From the NCBI RefSeq assembly GCF_006715975.1, contig NZ_VFOF01000001.1:1188001-1252000 (forward strand): 64,000 nt of DNA, written 5' to 3'. The notes beneath the pieces were generated by a model. The model saw only the letters and a list, made by a program, of their open reading frames with translations, was not told where the DNA came from and searched no databases. The stretch is from Zymomonas mobilis (GTDB lineage Bacteria; Pseudomonadota; Alphaproteobacteria; Sphingomonadales; Sphingomonadaceae). How positions within the stretch are numbered: the first letter of the stretch is position 1; the number at the start of each line of letters is the position of its first letter. Positions 18,040-28,278 of the stretch are shown piece by piece. The position numbers and the translations under genes are program-made.

Positions 18040-21000
18040 TTACAATGTCAGATAATCTGATTGAATGTCAGCTTCGTCGATCTTTGAAAAATATTCATGA
18101 AGAAAGCTTTGCTCGAAAGAAACCAATTTAGGCCCGCTTGTATAAAGCAAAGATGCTTCGATGATGTAATCAGGAAAAATCTTTTCCAAGGCGACAACAT
18201 AGGCCGCCATCTGTCTAAGATAGGCATCGCTGACCTGTTTTTCACTAGCTGGAACGCGTCGCCCTGTTTTAAAATCGACGATGTGAACCCGTTTTTGTTC
18301 TTTATCGATCCAGAGACGGTCAACGGTTCCCGAAATAACGTGGTCGCCGACTTGGGCTGCGATGGGCGCTTCGGCTAAAGATTTTTCGGAAAAGATATTC
18401 ACAAAATCAGGATTGTTCATAACCGCGCAGGCATCTTTGGCGAGATTGTTCCGCAATAGGGGATCAGTAATGCCTGCCGTTTTAAGCCATCTTAGACCAG
18501 CGACTTCTCTTTGTTCCGGTGGTAGCATGGGTAAGCGTTCAAACAGAGCGTGTAATAAGGTTCCGCGCTTGGCTGCATTAAGAGATGCGCCATCAGGCGG
18601 TGGATTGGAAGTATTATCCCTGACTAAGTCCGAAGGCCTCAAGGGATAAACAGGTTTAGGCTCTTCCGGTATTTTGTTTTTAATCCATGCGGGCATCGCT
18701 TCTGAAGAAGCGGGCGGCTGATTGTCCGGCCTTTTTTGATCCAGCGTTTTTTGACCGGACACATGATAGACCGCTTTTTGTTGCCAAGTTGAATCTTCCT
18801 GCCACGCGATGCCTGTCATGCTCATGGCGCGGACAGCACAGGCATACCAGCTCTTTTCTGGCGGTTTGTTTTTGCTTTTGCTGCCCAGATGACCCGTGAT
18901 GACAAGATATTCTTCGGCGCGGGTGGCGGCGACATAAAGCAGCCGCCAATGTTCCTGCAAATCTTTGGTCTTTTTCTTTGTGATGATGTCCGCAAAAGGA
19001 AGATAATTATCAGTGTCATTGGGCATCGGGATGGGAACAGAGGGGCTATTCTCATCCAGAGGCCATTCTATGATTTCTTTTTTGAAGCCGTTTGATTGCG
19101 TCGGATCGCGGGTGGCATCGGCAAGGATAACGACCGGCGCTTGTAGGCCTTTTGCACCATGCACAGTCATGATGCGGACGGTATTTTGTCGTACCGATGG
19201 GTCGCGTTTTATTTCGACATCGCCGCTGTCGAACCAATCCAAAAAACGCTGAAAAGACGGGGTAGTTTCGCTTTCCAACAGCAAAGCGGCGTTCAGCAAT
19301 TCGTTAATGGGGTCGCGCGCCTCTTCACCGAGCCTTTCCAACAATTTTTGGCGGCCTTGTTCTTTGCCGCTGAGTAGCATTTCGAGGAAGCGATAAGGGG
19401 TAATAAAATCGGCTTTCGAGAGCCAATCGCGAATAACATCCCAAGTTTCTTTTTCGGCTTCACTTTTCCTTAAACGATCAAAAAGCGTTTCCTTAGGCGC
19501 TCTGTGGGCGGCGAGTTTATAAAGCCTGTCCTGATCCCAGCCGATCAAAGGCGAGACCAAAAGACAGGCCAAGGTTAAATCATCATCCGGCTGCAAAACA
19601 AAACGGATAGCGGATAACAGATCACAGACCGCCAAAGGGGTTGTCAATGTCAGACGGTCAAGGCCAGCTACCGGAATTTTTTGGGCATGAAGACAGCCAA
19701 CGATCAGAGACGCTAAGCGCCCACGGTTCCGAACCAGAATGAGGATGTCGCGTGGTTGGACAGGCCGACCCAAAGCTTCGAGATAAAGAGGTTTTTTAGG
19801 ATCGAGCCATGCTTCTATCTGGCGTGCCAGCCTGATAGCCAATTCCAATTCACCATTTTCAAGCTGATCTTCCCCCTCCCCGTTATTATCGGTCGAAGAG
19901 CTGTTATCGTCTTCCTCCTGATAATCGGAGATAGGTTGCAACAAGACGACAGCGCCGCCGAGGTGAGCCTTGGCCGATTGATGCGGTTGTAAGGCCTCTC
20001 GATCAATGCCGATGCCGCCGCAATGGGTTTCGATATCAGCGAGCATGTTATCAACCACCGTCAGAATAGGCGGTGTTGACCGGAAAGAGCGATTTAAAGA
20101 CAGATCGAGGATTTCCCGCCCGCTGCCCTGTGATTTGTCCGAAAATTCGTCATGCGCCTGTATAAAGGCTTGGGGATCGGTGCCTTGGAAACCATAAATG
20201 GCCTGTTTAAAGTCACCAACCGCAAAAATACTGCGAGAGGATTCAACTGATTTTGCGCTATCACCCGAAAAGAAGTCTTCTGCCAAAGCTTTAATAATCG
20301 CCCACTGAAAACGATTCGTATCTTGAGCTTCATCAACCAGAATATGATCGGTTCTTCGGTCGAGTTTATAACGCACCCAATCCCCAATCCCTGGAATGAG
20401 GAGCAAGGTGATACTGGATTCGATCATATCGTTAAAATCGACCAAGCCTGCTTCTTTTTTAGATTCTTGCCATGCCTGACTATAGGCTTGTCCGGTGCGA
20501 AGAGCGGCTATAGCAAATTGCGCGAAATGAGAGCGTTCTTTCAAAGAAAGGATTCCATCAATGGAATCCTTAAGCGAGGTCATCCACTCTTTGTAACTAG
20601 GCGCTACTTTGAACAGACCTGCCTGTTTTTCTCTAATTTTTCCTGCTTTTGTGCAAGGCACAAGTTTAAGATTTTGAAGTAAAGAAACTCTCTCATGTGG
20701 AGAAGCGGCAACGAAAGACTGGATAATGGCCAGATTATCATCGGCTGTTTTTGTCCCCCATTTTTCATTGGCTTCTGCCATGTGGCGAAGAAGCTCAAAA
20801 TCAAAATGATCGTCGTCGCAGGCCTCTTCAAGAATGTCTTGGATATTCGCAGAAGGTAAATCAAGCGCGTGTTTTACCTTGCTTTCAATGGCTTCACCCA
20901 AGCTATTCAGGGCAAGATGATGAAAGCGACATTGATAGATATAATCTTCTGCCCCCGGCTCTCCCAGCTTTTCAGCGAGCAAGATAATATCTTCTTCTTT

Positions 21001-21531
21001 AATCCGGCGGCTGGCGGGCGTGCTGTTATCCAATAATCCGGTTAGGGTTTTCTTGGCCTGAACCGCTTCTTCCCGTCCTTCAATTAGATGAAATCCCGGT
21101 ATCAATCCGGCTTCGACAGGAAAAGCCGTTAGCAAAGATTGGCAAAAGCTATGAATAGTTTGTATCCGCAAGCCCCCCGGCGCATCCAGCACACGCGCAA
21201 AAAGGGTTCTGGCCAAGGCCAGCGTTTCGCGGTCATAGTGCGCCCCTAGCGCCTGTAATTCTTCCCTTAATTCATCATCGTTAAGTTGGATAACCCATCT
21301 TGCCAGACGTTGATTGATACGTTCCGACATTTCTGCCGCGCCTGCTTTGGTAAAAGTCAGGCAAAGAATACTTTCAGGCGCAGCCCTGTTTAAAAGAAGA
21401 CGCAATACCCGTGCGGTCAGAACATGGGTTTTCCCCGTTCCGGCAGAAGCAGAGAGCCAGATATTGCCTTTGGGATCGGATGCCTGAAGCTGTTCTGCTT
21501 CTAACGGCATTAACCGCTGTGGATGAGCCAT
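18040..21531 (-). CDS. addA: Double-strand break repair helicase-nuclease AddA
   Basis: AddA is the UvrD-like helicase and nuclease subunit of the AddAB complex, which resects DNA ends for RecA loading. The 1163-residue protein has the Walker A motif SAGTGKTHVL near residue 30, helicase motif II (DHILVDEAQDT) and late helicase motifs (MTVHGAKGLQAPVV, WRLLYVAATRAEE). The C-terminal RecB-type nuclease motif is HIVDFKTGRRVP. It is transcribed with addB, which ends 9 bases upstream. Confidence 0.95.
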   Translation of the reverse strand: MAHPQRLMPLEAEQLQASDPKGNIWLSASAGTGKTHVLTARVLRLLLNRAAPESILCLTFTKAGAAEMSERINQRLARWVIQLNDDELREELQALGAHYDRETLALARTLFARVLDAPGGLRIQTIHSFCQSLLTAFPVEAGLIPGFHLIEGREEAVQAKKTLTGLLDNSTPASRRIKEEDIILLAEKLGEPGAEDYIYQCRFHHLALNSLGEAIESKVKHALDLPSANIQDILEEACDDDHFDFELLRHMAEANEKWGTKTADDNLAIIQSFVAASPHERVSLLQNLKLVPCTKAGKIREKQAGLFKVAPSYKEWMTSLKDSIDGILSLKERSHFAQFAIAALRTGQAYSQAWQESKKEAGLVDFNDMIESSITLLLIPGIGDWVRYKLDRRTDHILVDEAQDTNRFQWAIIKALAEDFFSGDSAKSVESSRSIFAVGDFKQAIYGFQGTDPQAFIQAHDEFSDKSQGSGREILDLSLNRSFRSTPPILTVVDNMLADIETHCGGIGIDREALQPHQSAKAHLGGAVVLLQPISDYQEEDDNSSSTDNNGEGEDQLENGELELAIRLARQIEAWLDPKKPLYLEALGRPVQPRDILILVRNRGRLASLIVGCLHAQKIPVAGLDRLTLTTPLAVCDLLSAIRFVLQPDDDLTLACLLVSPLIGWDQDRLYKLAAHRAPKETLFDRLRKSEAEKETWDVIRDWLSKADFITPYRFLEMLLSGKEQGRQKLLERLGEEARDPINELLNAALLLESETTPSFQRFLDWFDSGDVEIKRDPSVRQNTVRIMTVHGAKGLQAPVVILADATRDPTQSNGFKKEIIEWPLDENSPSVPIPMPNDTDNYLPFADIITKKKTKDLQEHWRLLYVAATRAEEYLVITGHLGSKSKNKPPEKSWYACAVRAMSMTGIAWQEDSTWQQKAVYHVSGQKTLDQKRPDNQPPASSEAMPAWIKNKIPEEPKPVYPLRPSDLVRDNTSNPPPDGASLNAAKRGTLLHALFERLPMLPPEQREVAGLRWLKTAGITDPLLRNNLAKDACAVMNNPDFVNIFSEKSLAEAPIAAQVGDHVISGTVDRLWIDKEQKRVHIVDFKTGRRVPASEKQVSDAYLRQMAAYVVALEKIFPDYIIEASLLYTSGPKLVSFEQSFLHEYFSKIDEADIQSDYLTL

Positions 21532-21540
21532 GGAACTGCC

Positions 21541-24537
21541 TTAATTCTGCGTCAATTTGGGTTGGGGATTACTGCGCCATTCATCGAAACGCATAAGCTG
21601 CGCATAATCGTCATACAGCTTTTTGCCCCGATGCGGGCGGGCTGTGAAAGGCGTGTTATGAAGCAAATAATGATCGGTTACAGCGATGAAGCGCTCTTCA
21701 GCCATATGGAGAATATCTTCTGGTAAAAGCGCCCTGCTGCCTTTCCCTAAGATAGAAACCGAATAACCCGCCTTTTTATTTTTGGGTTTTAGAGCCGTTG
21801 ACCAATATTCGAATTCTTTCACTGCCCCTTTGATATCAGGGATACCGTTACGTTCGATCAGCAAGCCTAAGAGACCAAGCTGTAAGTTATCGCCACTTTT
21901 GACAGAAGCCGCCGTGGGGGGTGCACCCGTTTTATAGTCAACAATGGCAAAGGCACCGTCGCTAAGCTGGTCAATCCGGTCAACATAGCCATATAATTCG
22001 ATACCGTTAATCAGGCAGCTTGCCTTTCGTTCGACATCGAGAATATGACGGCCTTCTTCTGCCATTTGACGGACTTCATTTTCAATCCAGTCTATGGCCT
22101 GCAATAACCGAGGGAGCCATAGAGTTTTCTGGATAAGATGAGCATTGATGCTTTCCAAAAAGGCCAATGTTCGGGGTCTTAAACGCCCGATGCGATGGTT
22201 ATCGTCCTTTGCCCAGCTTTCAAGAATGCTGTGGATTAAGCTGCCCCGCCAAGCCGCCGTTGGTTCTGCATCGACGGGATCAAGTTTTCTCAATCTCAAG
22301 ATATTGCTGGCATAATAGCTATAAGGGTCGGATTGCAGGCTATCAAAACGCGTAACAGCGATTTTTTGGGGTCGTTCATCAACCGGAGGATTGGGCATCG
22401 GCCTTTCTGCAGGCTTAAAGGCTTGCGGTTCGTCCAGCATTTTTGCCCAATAAGGAAGATAATCCGCCTTTTTGAGACCAGAGGCCATAGCTTCTAACCG
22501 TAACCAGAAACGGGAAGCCATAGTAGGCGCTCTGGCATCGCGTCTGGCGCGCGTAAGCAGGACTTTTTTAGCCCCTAAAACAGAAGAAAAGTCATGAGCT
22601 GCAATACCGATCCGCAATTCCAGCCCCGGCAAACCCAGTTCTGAACGGATTCGGGGCGCAAGCCAAGGATCGGCTTCTTTGATAGGAGGCCAGACCGTTT
22701 CATTAAGACCAGCCGCGATCATAAGATCAGCATGTTGCAAGCGGGCTTCGATCAAACCCCAGATAAAAATACGGGGATGGCCGTTTTTCATCGGTCTGAC
22801 CGCTTGTTTATCCATTAATTGCCGCAAGACATGAGCAAAATCGGAAAAACGCATCGTTTCATTATGATCGACAGCCAGAGCTTCGATTTCAGCAACAAGA
22901 TCAGCAGCGAGACGACCGGCGGCCTCTGCCCAGATTTCATCACCGGCAATAGCGTTCGCCGTTTCCCGTAAAATTCGGATAATATCGGTTAACGGCAAAA
23001 CCGCCTGATATTGTTGATCCAAGGGGATAAAAGGCTGTTTGGTTTTTTCCCACCATTCGAGCAATTCGGGATTAGCCCGTCCTTTGGAAACGGCTTCGGT
23101 GATTTTTTCTGTAATGCCGGTCAGGCCATTTCTTAACAGGGGCCCTCGTAAGAGCTTATCCAGATCACGAATATGACCACGCCATAATTCACGTTCTTCA
23201 CCAAAAGCCACCAAGGGATGTTTGGCGACAGCCAAAAAGCTGACTGCCGAGAAATGATCGGCGGCCAAAGAAACCAGATCGAGCAAGAGCAAACCCGGTG
23301 GAGTAAGCGATAAAGGCCGCCCTGCACTATCATCCGCATCAATACCGAAACGTTTTAATAAAGCGGAAACCCTGACGGCCAAAGCACGATCAGGCGTGAC
23401 CAAGGCCGCCGTCTGACCTTTTTCTTCTACGGCTTGCCGTAAAGCCAAGGCGATGACCTGCGCTTCTTCTTCGGGATGTGCCGTTTCAATAACCGACAAA
23501 TTGGGAAAAACGCGTTCTTTTTCGGGTAAGGATTGCCAGCGATTGGTATATCTGGCCGGAGCCATAAGATGATGAATGGCGAGATTGGCCGCCTGCCGAG
23601 AAGGGGCGTTCAGCGTATCAGGTTTATTGAGCGCGTCCCATTCAATCACTTCTTTCCGGTCAATGCCCATACGATCCAGCAATAATTTTAACTGGAATTG
23701 CGGATGACTTTCTAAAGAAGGTTGTTTGATACCCGTATCAGGGTTGCGTTCATGGGGCCCCAATAATTGCCATTCTTCGTCGGGCATGGTGGTATCAAGA
23801 CCGGGGAAGACAATAAGCCCGTCATCCATTTCCGAAATAACCCGCAATAAGCGCGCCGAAACCGGTGATCCGGTAATAGCCCCAGCGGCAATAATCGGTT
23901 TTTCAACGGGAGGTTGTTGTTTCCATCTTTCGGTGAGGCGATCGAGCAGTTTGTTGCGACGATCCTGAATTTCGATCTGCCCCGTCTTTTTCAGTTCTTC
24001 CGGCCAATCTGTCAGAATAGATTCGAGCAGTTTTAGAGAGGCTTGCCAATGGCGTGCCAGTTCCTGTTCTGCCAAAGGATCAATTAACTGGGTTAGTCTG
24101 GCCGGATCAATTTCCGCCGCCATAAGCTGATCTAGCGTTAAGGCTAATTCTTCTGCCAGACGATGGGCTTCGGAAACGGAAATTGCCCGTCCCTGTTTTT
24201 TCATCGTTTTTTTGACAAGGCGCGTTAACCGGAAATGCCGTTCTAAAGGCGAAATAGCCGGAGGTAACGGATTTGTCAGGTCAACCGGATCAAGAAAAGC
24301 TCCCAAACGGTCATCCAACAAAGGATCACCGACCGGCACCATTCGGGGTAATAACAGGCCGGAAGATGACCGACGCACAAAGGCTTCTGTTATTGCCCGA
24401 ATGGAACGGTTATTCGGAAGCAGGATCAATCCCTGTGCCAATGTCATGGGATCATAACGGCGGATGAGGCCGTCAACCAACGCATCGGCAAAAGACAGAT
24501 GAAACGGAATCGTAAAGAGACGGGATTTTTCCGGCAT
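21541..24537 (-). CDS. addB: Double-strand break repair protein AddB
   Basis: AddB is the partner subunit of AddA. The 998-residue protein has an inactive helicase-like body of the alphaproteobacterial type and a C-terminal nuclease domain with AIVDYKTGAPP. I see no classical Walker A motif near the N-terminus, as is usual for this AddB subtype. The four-Cys iron-sulfur arrangement of Bacillus AddB is also not apparent. It is separated from the upstream nucleotidyltransferase gene by only 6 bases. Confidence 0.93.
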   Translation of the reverse strand: MPEKSRLFTIPFHLSFADALVDGLIRRYDPMTLAQGLILLPNNRSIRAITEAFVRRSSSGLLLPRMVPVGDPLLDDRLGAFLDPVDLTNPLPPAISPLERHFRLTRLVKKTMKKQGRAISVSEAHRLAEELALTLDQLMAAEIDPARLTQLIDPLAEQELARHWQASLKLLESILTDWPEELKKTGQIEIQDRRNKLLDRLTERWKQQPPVEKPIIAAGAITGSPVSARLLRVISEMDDGLIVFPGLDTTMPDEEWQLLGPHERNPDTGIKQPSLESHPQFQLKLLLDRMGIDRKEVIEWDALNKPDTLNAPSRQAANLAIHHLMAPARYTNRWQSLPEKERVFPNLSVIETAHPEEEAQVIALALRQAVEEKGQTAALVTPDRALAVRVSALLKRFGIDADDSAGRPLSLTPPGLLLLDLVSLAADHFSAVSFLAVAKHPLVAFGEERELWRGHIRDLDKLLRGPLLRNGLTGITEKITEAVSKGRANPELLEWWEKTKQPFIPLDQQYQAVLPLTDIIRILRETANAIAGDEIWAEAAGRLAADLVAEIEALAVDHNETMRFSDFAHVLRQLMDKQAVRPMKNGHPRIFIWGLIEARLQHADLMIAAGLNETVWPPIKEADPWLAPRIRSELGLPGLELRIGIAAHDFSSVLGAKKVLLTRARRDARAPTMASRFWLRLEAMASGLKKADYLPYWAKMLDEPQAFKPAERPMPNPPVDERPQKIAVTRFDSLQSDPYSYYASNILRLRKLDPVDAEPTAAWRGSLIHSILESWAKDDNHRIGRLRPRTLAFLESINAHLIQKTLWLPRLLQAIDWIENEVRQMAEEGRHILDVERKASCLINGIELYGYVDRIDQLSDGAFAIVDYKTGAPPTAASVKSGDNLQLGLLGLLIERNGIPDIKGAVKEFEYWSTALKPKNKKAGYSVSILGKGSRALLPEDILHMAEERFIAVTDHYLLHNTPFTARPHRGKKLYDDYAQLMRFDEWRSNPQPKLTQN

Positions 24538-24543
24538 AATAAA

Positions 24544-25305
24544 TTAACCGCGTCTTAGAATGGTATCGGTTACCTTGACGGCTTTCGGTGTGCTGACATC
24601 GAACCAGATACCATCATGCACCAATCCGTAGAGACGGCCTTTTTTTATCGCCTGATCGCGGATGTATTTGCTGGGGAATGCCCCGTCTGGCGTGTTTTCC
24701 AAGAAGCGTTTGGAGATGATCTGGATGCCGCTAAAGACAAAAGGTGCCACCTTGCCTGGGATTTTGGGCTGGATTTGTCCGATGGCGTTCATATGGAAAT
24801 CACCCTGCCCGTTATAGCAATCGGCATGGGATAATGGCACCAATAACAACAGTGCATCCATCTTTTCATCATCCCAATGACGGGTCAGAAGTTCGATAGA
24901 ATTGGCAGTGCCGTCCAACCAGAAATTGTCGCTGCTGATAACCAGAAAAAGATCATCTTGAATAAGCGGTAAAGCTTTTTTAATGCCGCCGCCGGTTTCA
25001 AGAAGCGCATCTTCTTCACGGGAAATCTGAAGATCGAAGTCTTTGGCCGTATGACGCAAATGCGCTTCCAAAGGTTCGTTCATATAATGGGTGTTGACGA
25101 CGATGCGGGTAATGCCGCTTTCTTTCAAATGATCAAGCGCATGATCAATCAAAGGCTTGCCACCCACTTCAACCAAAGGTTTTGGACGGGTTGCCGTCAG
25201 GGGGCGCATCCGCTTACCGAAACCGGCAGCCAGAATCATGGCGGTCTTGATCAAGCTTTGCGGCTTTTTGTTTTTGAAAGTTATCGTCTTACTCAAGCTT
25301 TTCAT
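24544..25305 (-). CDS. murU: MurU-like nucleotidyltransferase (MurNAc-1-P uridylyltransferase or sugar-1-P nucleotidyltransferase)
   Basis: This 253-residue nucleotidyltransferase has the signature AMILAAGFGKRMRPLT, the KPLVEVGGKPLIDH motif and an LFLVISSDNFW metal-site region. In alphaproteobacteria, the ortholog between tsaE and addB is MurU, which makes UDP-MurNAc from MurNAc-1-phosphate in peptidoglycan recycling. A mannose-1-phosphate guanylyltransferase role cannot be excluded. The start is supported by a strong AGGAG site six bases upstream. The kinase gene amgK that usually sits between this gene and tsaE is absent: only 77 bp separate them. Confidence 0.78.
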   Translation of the reverse strand: MKSLSKTITFKNKKPQSLIKTAMILAAGFGKRMRPLTATRPKPLVEVGGKPLIDHALDHLKESGITRIVVNTHYMNEPLEAHLRHTAKDFDLQISREEDALLETGGGIKKALPLIQDDLFLVISSDNFWLDGTANSIELLTRHWDDEKMDALLLLVPLSHADCYNGQGDFHMNAIGQIQPKIPGKVAPFVFSGIQIISKRFLENTPDGAFPSKYIRDQAIKKGRLYGLVHDGIWFDVSTPKAVKVTDTILRRG

Positions 25306-25382
25306 TCTGTTCTCCTGCCCCCTACCTATAAATGAAGATGTGCGGCTTCTAGCAAAGTAGAGACTATCGTAAAATCATTTCA

Positions 25383-25856
25383 TCAATATTCGAGGGGTGG
25401 CCAACGATTTTCCCAATGGGAAGGTGCCTGCCATGTCAAACGGCGGCGATTATCTTCCAAAATATCAAGATGTAAGGCCAATCTGTCCGGCCATATCCTG
25501 TCTATGGATGTTCCCATCCTTTCTGGCCATTCAACCAACAAAGCACCATAGAAAACAAATTCGTCCAATCCCAATTCCTGAATGTCATCAGCATTGTCCA
25601 AACGGTATAAATCGACATGCGCAACCGGCACACTGACTTCGGGTGGTTCATAGGCAATCATCAAGGCAAAGCTGGGAGATGGGACTTCGTCTTGAAAGCC
25701 AAATTCCGTCAATAATCCCCGCGCCAGACTGGTTTTACCCGCGCCCAGATCGCCAGACAGCGTAATAATATCGCCTATTCCAAGAGATCGAGCCAGATAA
25801 CGGCCTATCTCTTCCGTGGCGGCGGCATCTGCCAGAATTATTTCCTGTCTTATCAT
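25383..25856 (-). CDS. tsaE: tRNA threonylcarbamoyladenosine biosynthesis ATPase TsaE
   Basis: TsaE works with TsaB and TsaD in making the t6A modification of ANN-decoding tRNAs. The 157-residue product has the P-loop GDLGAGKTSLARG and the family segments VPSPSFALM and HVDLYRLD. ATG 25856 gives the normal family length and lies 34 bp after the stop of the DivL-like gene. A longer frame up to 26096 would overlap that gene and is rejected. Confidence 0.94.
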   Translation of the reverse strand: MIRQEIILADAAATEEIGRYLARSLGIGDIITLSGDLGAGKTSLARGLLTEFGFQDEVPSPSFALMIAYEPPEVSVPVAHVDLYRLDNADDIQELGLDEFVFYGALLVEWPERMGTSIDRIWPDRLALHLDILEDNRRRLTWQAPSHWENRWPPLEY

Positions 25857-25890
25857 CTTTTTACTATCGGCTAAGAAGGCTACATATTTC

Positions 25891-28278
25891 TTACAAAGCG
25901 GGCACATGGCGCGGCAAGGTAATAATGAAATGCGTCTTCTGGTTATGGTTTGAATCAATATGGATTGATCCGCCATGCAAAGCAATGAAACGACGAATAA
26001 GGGGAATAGCGATGCTGCTACTTCCCTTTCCATCATGCACGGACTGGCCATATTCTGAAAAATGGTCGAATATCTGATTGGGCAATGCAGAATCACTCAT
26101 GCCTTGCTGTGATGAAGGGATAATATCCCCATCATCAACAATCACAATCGCTATATGATCGGCCTCACCCGATGCTTTTAACAAAACGGTGCCGCCGCGT
26201 GGATTACGCGCCAAAGCAATCAACAACATATGGTTTATTGCCCGCGACAAGCGCTGCGGATCACTTTCAATGATGCCGAGATTGTCATCCAGCATCAATT
26301 CAAAATGAATGCCGAGTTCTTCTGCCCTTTTGGTCAGTGTTTTAGCCAGATTTTCAAGAAGCGGTTTAATTTCAACATTCTGTTGATCAAGCTCAAGATT
26401 ACCGGATTCCAGTAAGGTCAAATCCAGAATATCATCAATCAGGGCGCTTAATCGGGAAACAGCGTCCAAAATAGCGGCGACATAGTCATTCGCCATTTGA
26501 GAAAGATCACCACAATAGCCCTGTGCCAGCATTTCGGCAAAACCGCTGATTGAGGTAAGTGGCGTCCGGAGTTCGTAGCTCATATTGGCAACGAAATCGG
26601 TTTTGAGGCGATCGGCGGCTTCTAAGGCTTCGTTCCGATCTCGAAGTGCACGCTCCATTCGCCAACTATCGGTGACATCCAACATTGTCAGAAGAATATT
26701 ACCATCGGGCAATGGAATAGTTGAAAAATTGAAATGCTGCTGATCTGCAAAGGCGATGTGGCCGTGCTTGGGTTGCCGTTCAAGGGTCGTCGCACGAATG
26801 GCATCGCTAATATTGCTACTTTGTTTTTTATTTTCCAAACGGGAACGGGTTTGTTGTGCCAGTTCATCGGCACGCGGATGGGTGGATAAAAACTTTTCTT
26901 CCACCTGCCAGACATCGGTAAAACGGGTATTCCATAAATTGAGACGACCATCAGAAGCAAAAACCCCGATAGCTTCGAATAATTTGTCAAAGCTGGCTGT
27001 TCGAACGCGCAGCATAATGTCATGCGCCGAGGTTAATCGAACCTGTTCCGTTCTGTCTTCGAAGATAAGCAACAAACCACCATCAGGCGTCGGTTGCGTA
27101 ATTACACGGAGATGAGAGCCATCCATCAACAGCCAATTTTCTTCGAGCGCATTGTTATGGGATAGAAACCATTGCCGCCTTTCGGCTTTCCATGCCGGAA
27201 AATCATGCGCCGCTGGTAATCGTCCGGCTTCCCGCATTCTTTCAAGAACCCGATCAAATTCGGGATGGTCAGTTAGCCATTCAGCCTTAAGTGCAAAAAG
27301 ATGCTGGAAAGGCTGGTTCGCAAAGACAAGATTTTGTTCTGCGTTAAACTGTGCCACACCCGCAGAAAGCTGATCTAAGATATGGCGCTGTGCCTGCAAG
27401 AAGCGCCCCATTTCGGCTTTTGCTTCTTCTAAGGCTTCGACATCCAACGCATATCCGGCAACAGCGCCTGTCGGTAAAGCTATATCCGTCAACCGCATCA
27501 TTCGCCGCATCCCTGAAAGGATTACCGGAGAAAGACGGCTTTGCATTTGGCCGGATTGTAGCGCTTTCTTTGCAAAAGAAATTGGGTTGTTTGAACCCTT
27601 CCCTTCGATCAATTCGATATTACGGGTAATGACATCACGCGCAGACGGACTTTCAACTGCGGTCACATAGGCTTGGTTCACCATCAACAGCTGTAATGCT
27701 GGATTTCGATACCATATAGGGAAAGGCATCACTTCAAAAAGCGAAGATAGCGCTTGTAAGGCTTGTCCTGATTGCGCCGCCTGATGTTCCAAAGCTGTTT
27801 TACTGTCTTCCTCTTGGGTAATGTCACTTATCCAGAGAATAATATTCCGAGCAGATTGCGGTAGAATTTGTCCGGATACATTGAAAATACGTTGGTCAGC
27901 GTTGTTGTGAACATGGCAAGAAAAAGCCCGTCCCGTACGTACCAATGTCAAAAGATTATCATCCAGAATTTTAGCCGAATCTGGAATGAGCCATGTTTTT
28001 AAAAAAGCATCCGGTGATTGCGGTATATCTTCTATGCCAAGATAAGCGGCAGTTTTGGGATTAAGAACGGCGATTTTATGCTGGCGGATGACAATGCCGT
28101 GCACCGACGCTGTATCGTAAATATTTTTTAAAGGATAATGGCGGCGGATAATCGCCTGCGCTTCTTTTGTTTTTTGTAACGCCACAATGAAAAGATAAAA
28201 AGCAATACCCCACAGAATAGCGAAAAAGAGTATCATCAACGCTATCGACATTCCGGAAAGATACAGGCTTTTTTCCAT
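25891..28278 (-). CDS. divL: DivL-type PAS-domain tyrosine pseudokinase
   Basis: This ~795-residue membrane protein has one N-terminal transmembrane helix (about residues 8-33), several PAS-like regions, and a DHp/HATPase module at the C-terminus. The phospho-acceptor box reads ANMSYELRTPL, so Tyr568 (codon 26575-26577) replaces the usual His. This is the hallmark of DivL, which in Caulobacter modulates the CckA kinase during cell-cycle control. The ATPase part also looks reduced: the N-box is not recognisable and only VDDGD remains of the G1 box. The position next to tsaE agrees with sphingomonad and related genomes as I remember them. The start is ATG 28278; a TTG at 28302 would add eight residues, and neither has an obvious ribosome-binding site. 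Confidence 0.8.
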   Translation of the reverse strand: MEKSLYLSGMSIALMILFFAILWGIAFYLFIVALQKTKEAQAIIRRHYPLKNIYDTASVHGIVIRQHKIAVLNPKTAAYLGIEDIPQSPDAFLKTWLIPDSAKILDDNLLTLVRTGRAFSCHVHNNADQRIFNVSGQILPQSARNIILWISDITQEEDSKTALEHQAAQSGQALQALSSLFEVMPFPIWYRNPALQLLMVNQAYVTAVESPSARDVITRNIELIEGKGSNNPISFAKKALQSGQMQSRLSPVILSGMRRMMRLTDIALPTGAVAGYALDVEALEEAKAEMGRFLQAQRHILDQLSAGVAQFNAEQNLVFANQPFQHLFALKAEWLTDHPEFDRVLERMREAGRLPAAHDFPAWKAERRQWFLSHNNALEENWLLMDGSHLRVITQPTPDGGLLLIFEDRTEQVRLTSAHDIMLRVRTASFDKLFEAIGVFASDGRLNLWNTRFTDVWQVEEKFLSTHPRADELAQQTRSRLENKKQSSNISDAIRATTLERQPKHGHIAFADQQHFNFSTIPLPDGNILLTMLDVTDSWRMERALRDRNEALEAADRLKTDFVANMSYELRTPLTSISGFAEMLAQGYCGDLSQMANDYVAAILDAVSRLSALIDDILDLTLLESGNLELDQQNVEIKPLLENLAKTLTKRAEELGIHFELMLDDNLGIIESDPQRLSRAINHMLLIALARNPRGGTVLLKASGEADHIAIVIVDDGDIIPSSQQGMSDSALPNQIFDHFSEYGQSVHDGKGSSSIAIPLIRRFIALHGGSIHIDSNHNQKTHFIITLPRHVPAL

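Noticed and set aside
25857-26096. An 80-residue N-terminal extension of tsaE
   Set aside because: It would overlap the DivL-type gene in another frame and exceeds the family's normal length.
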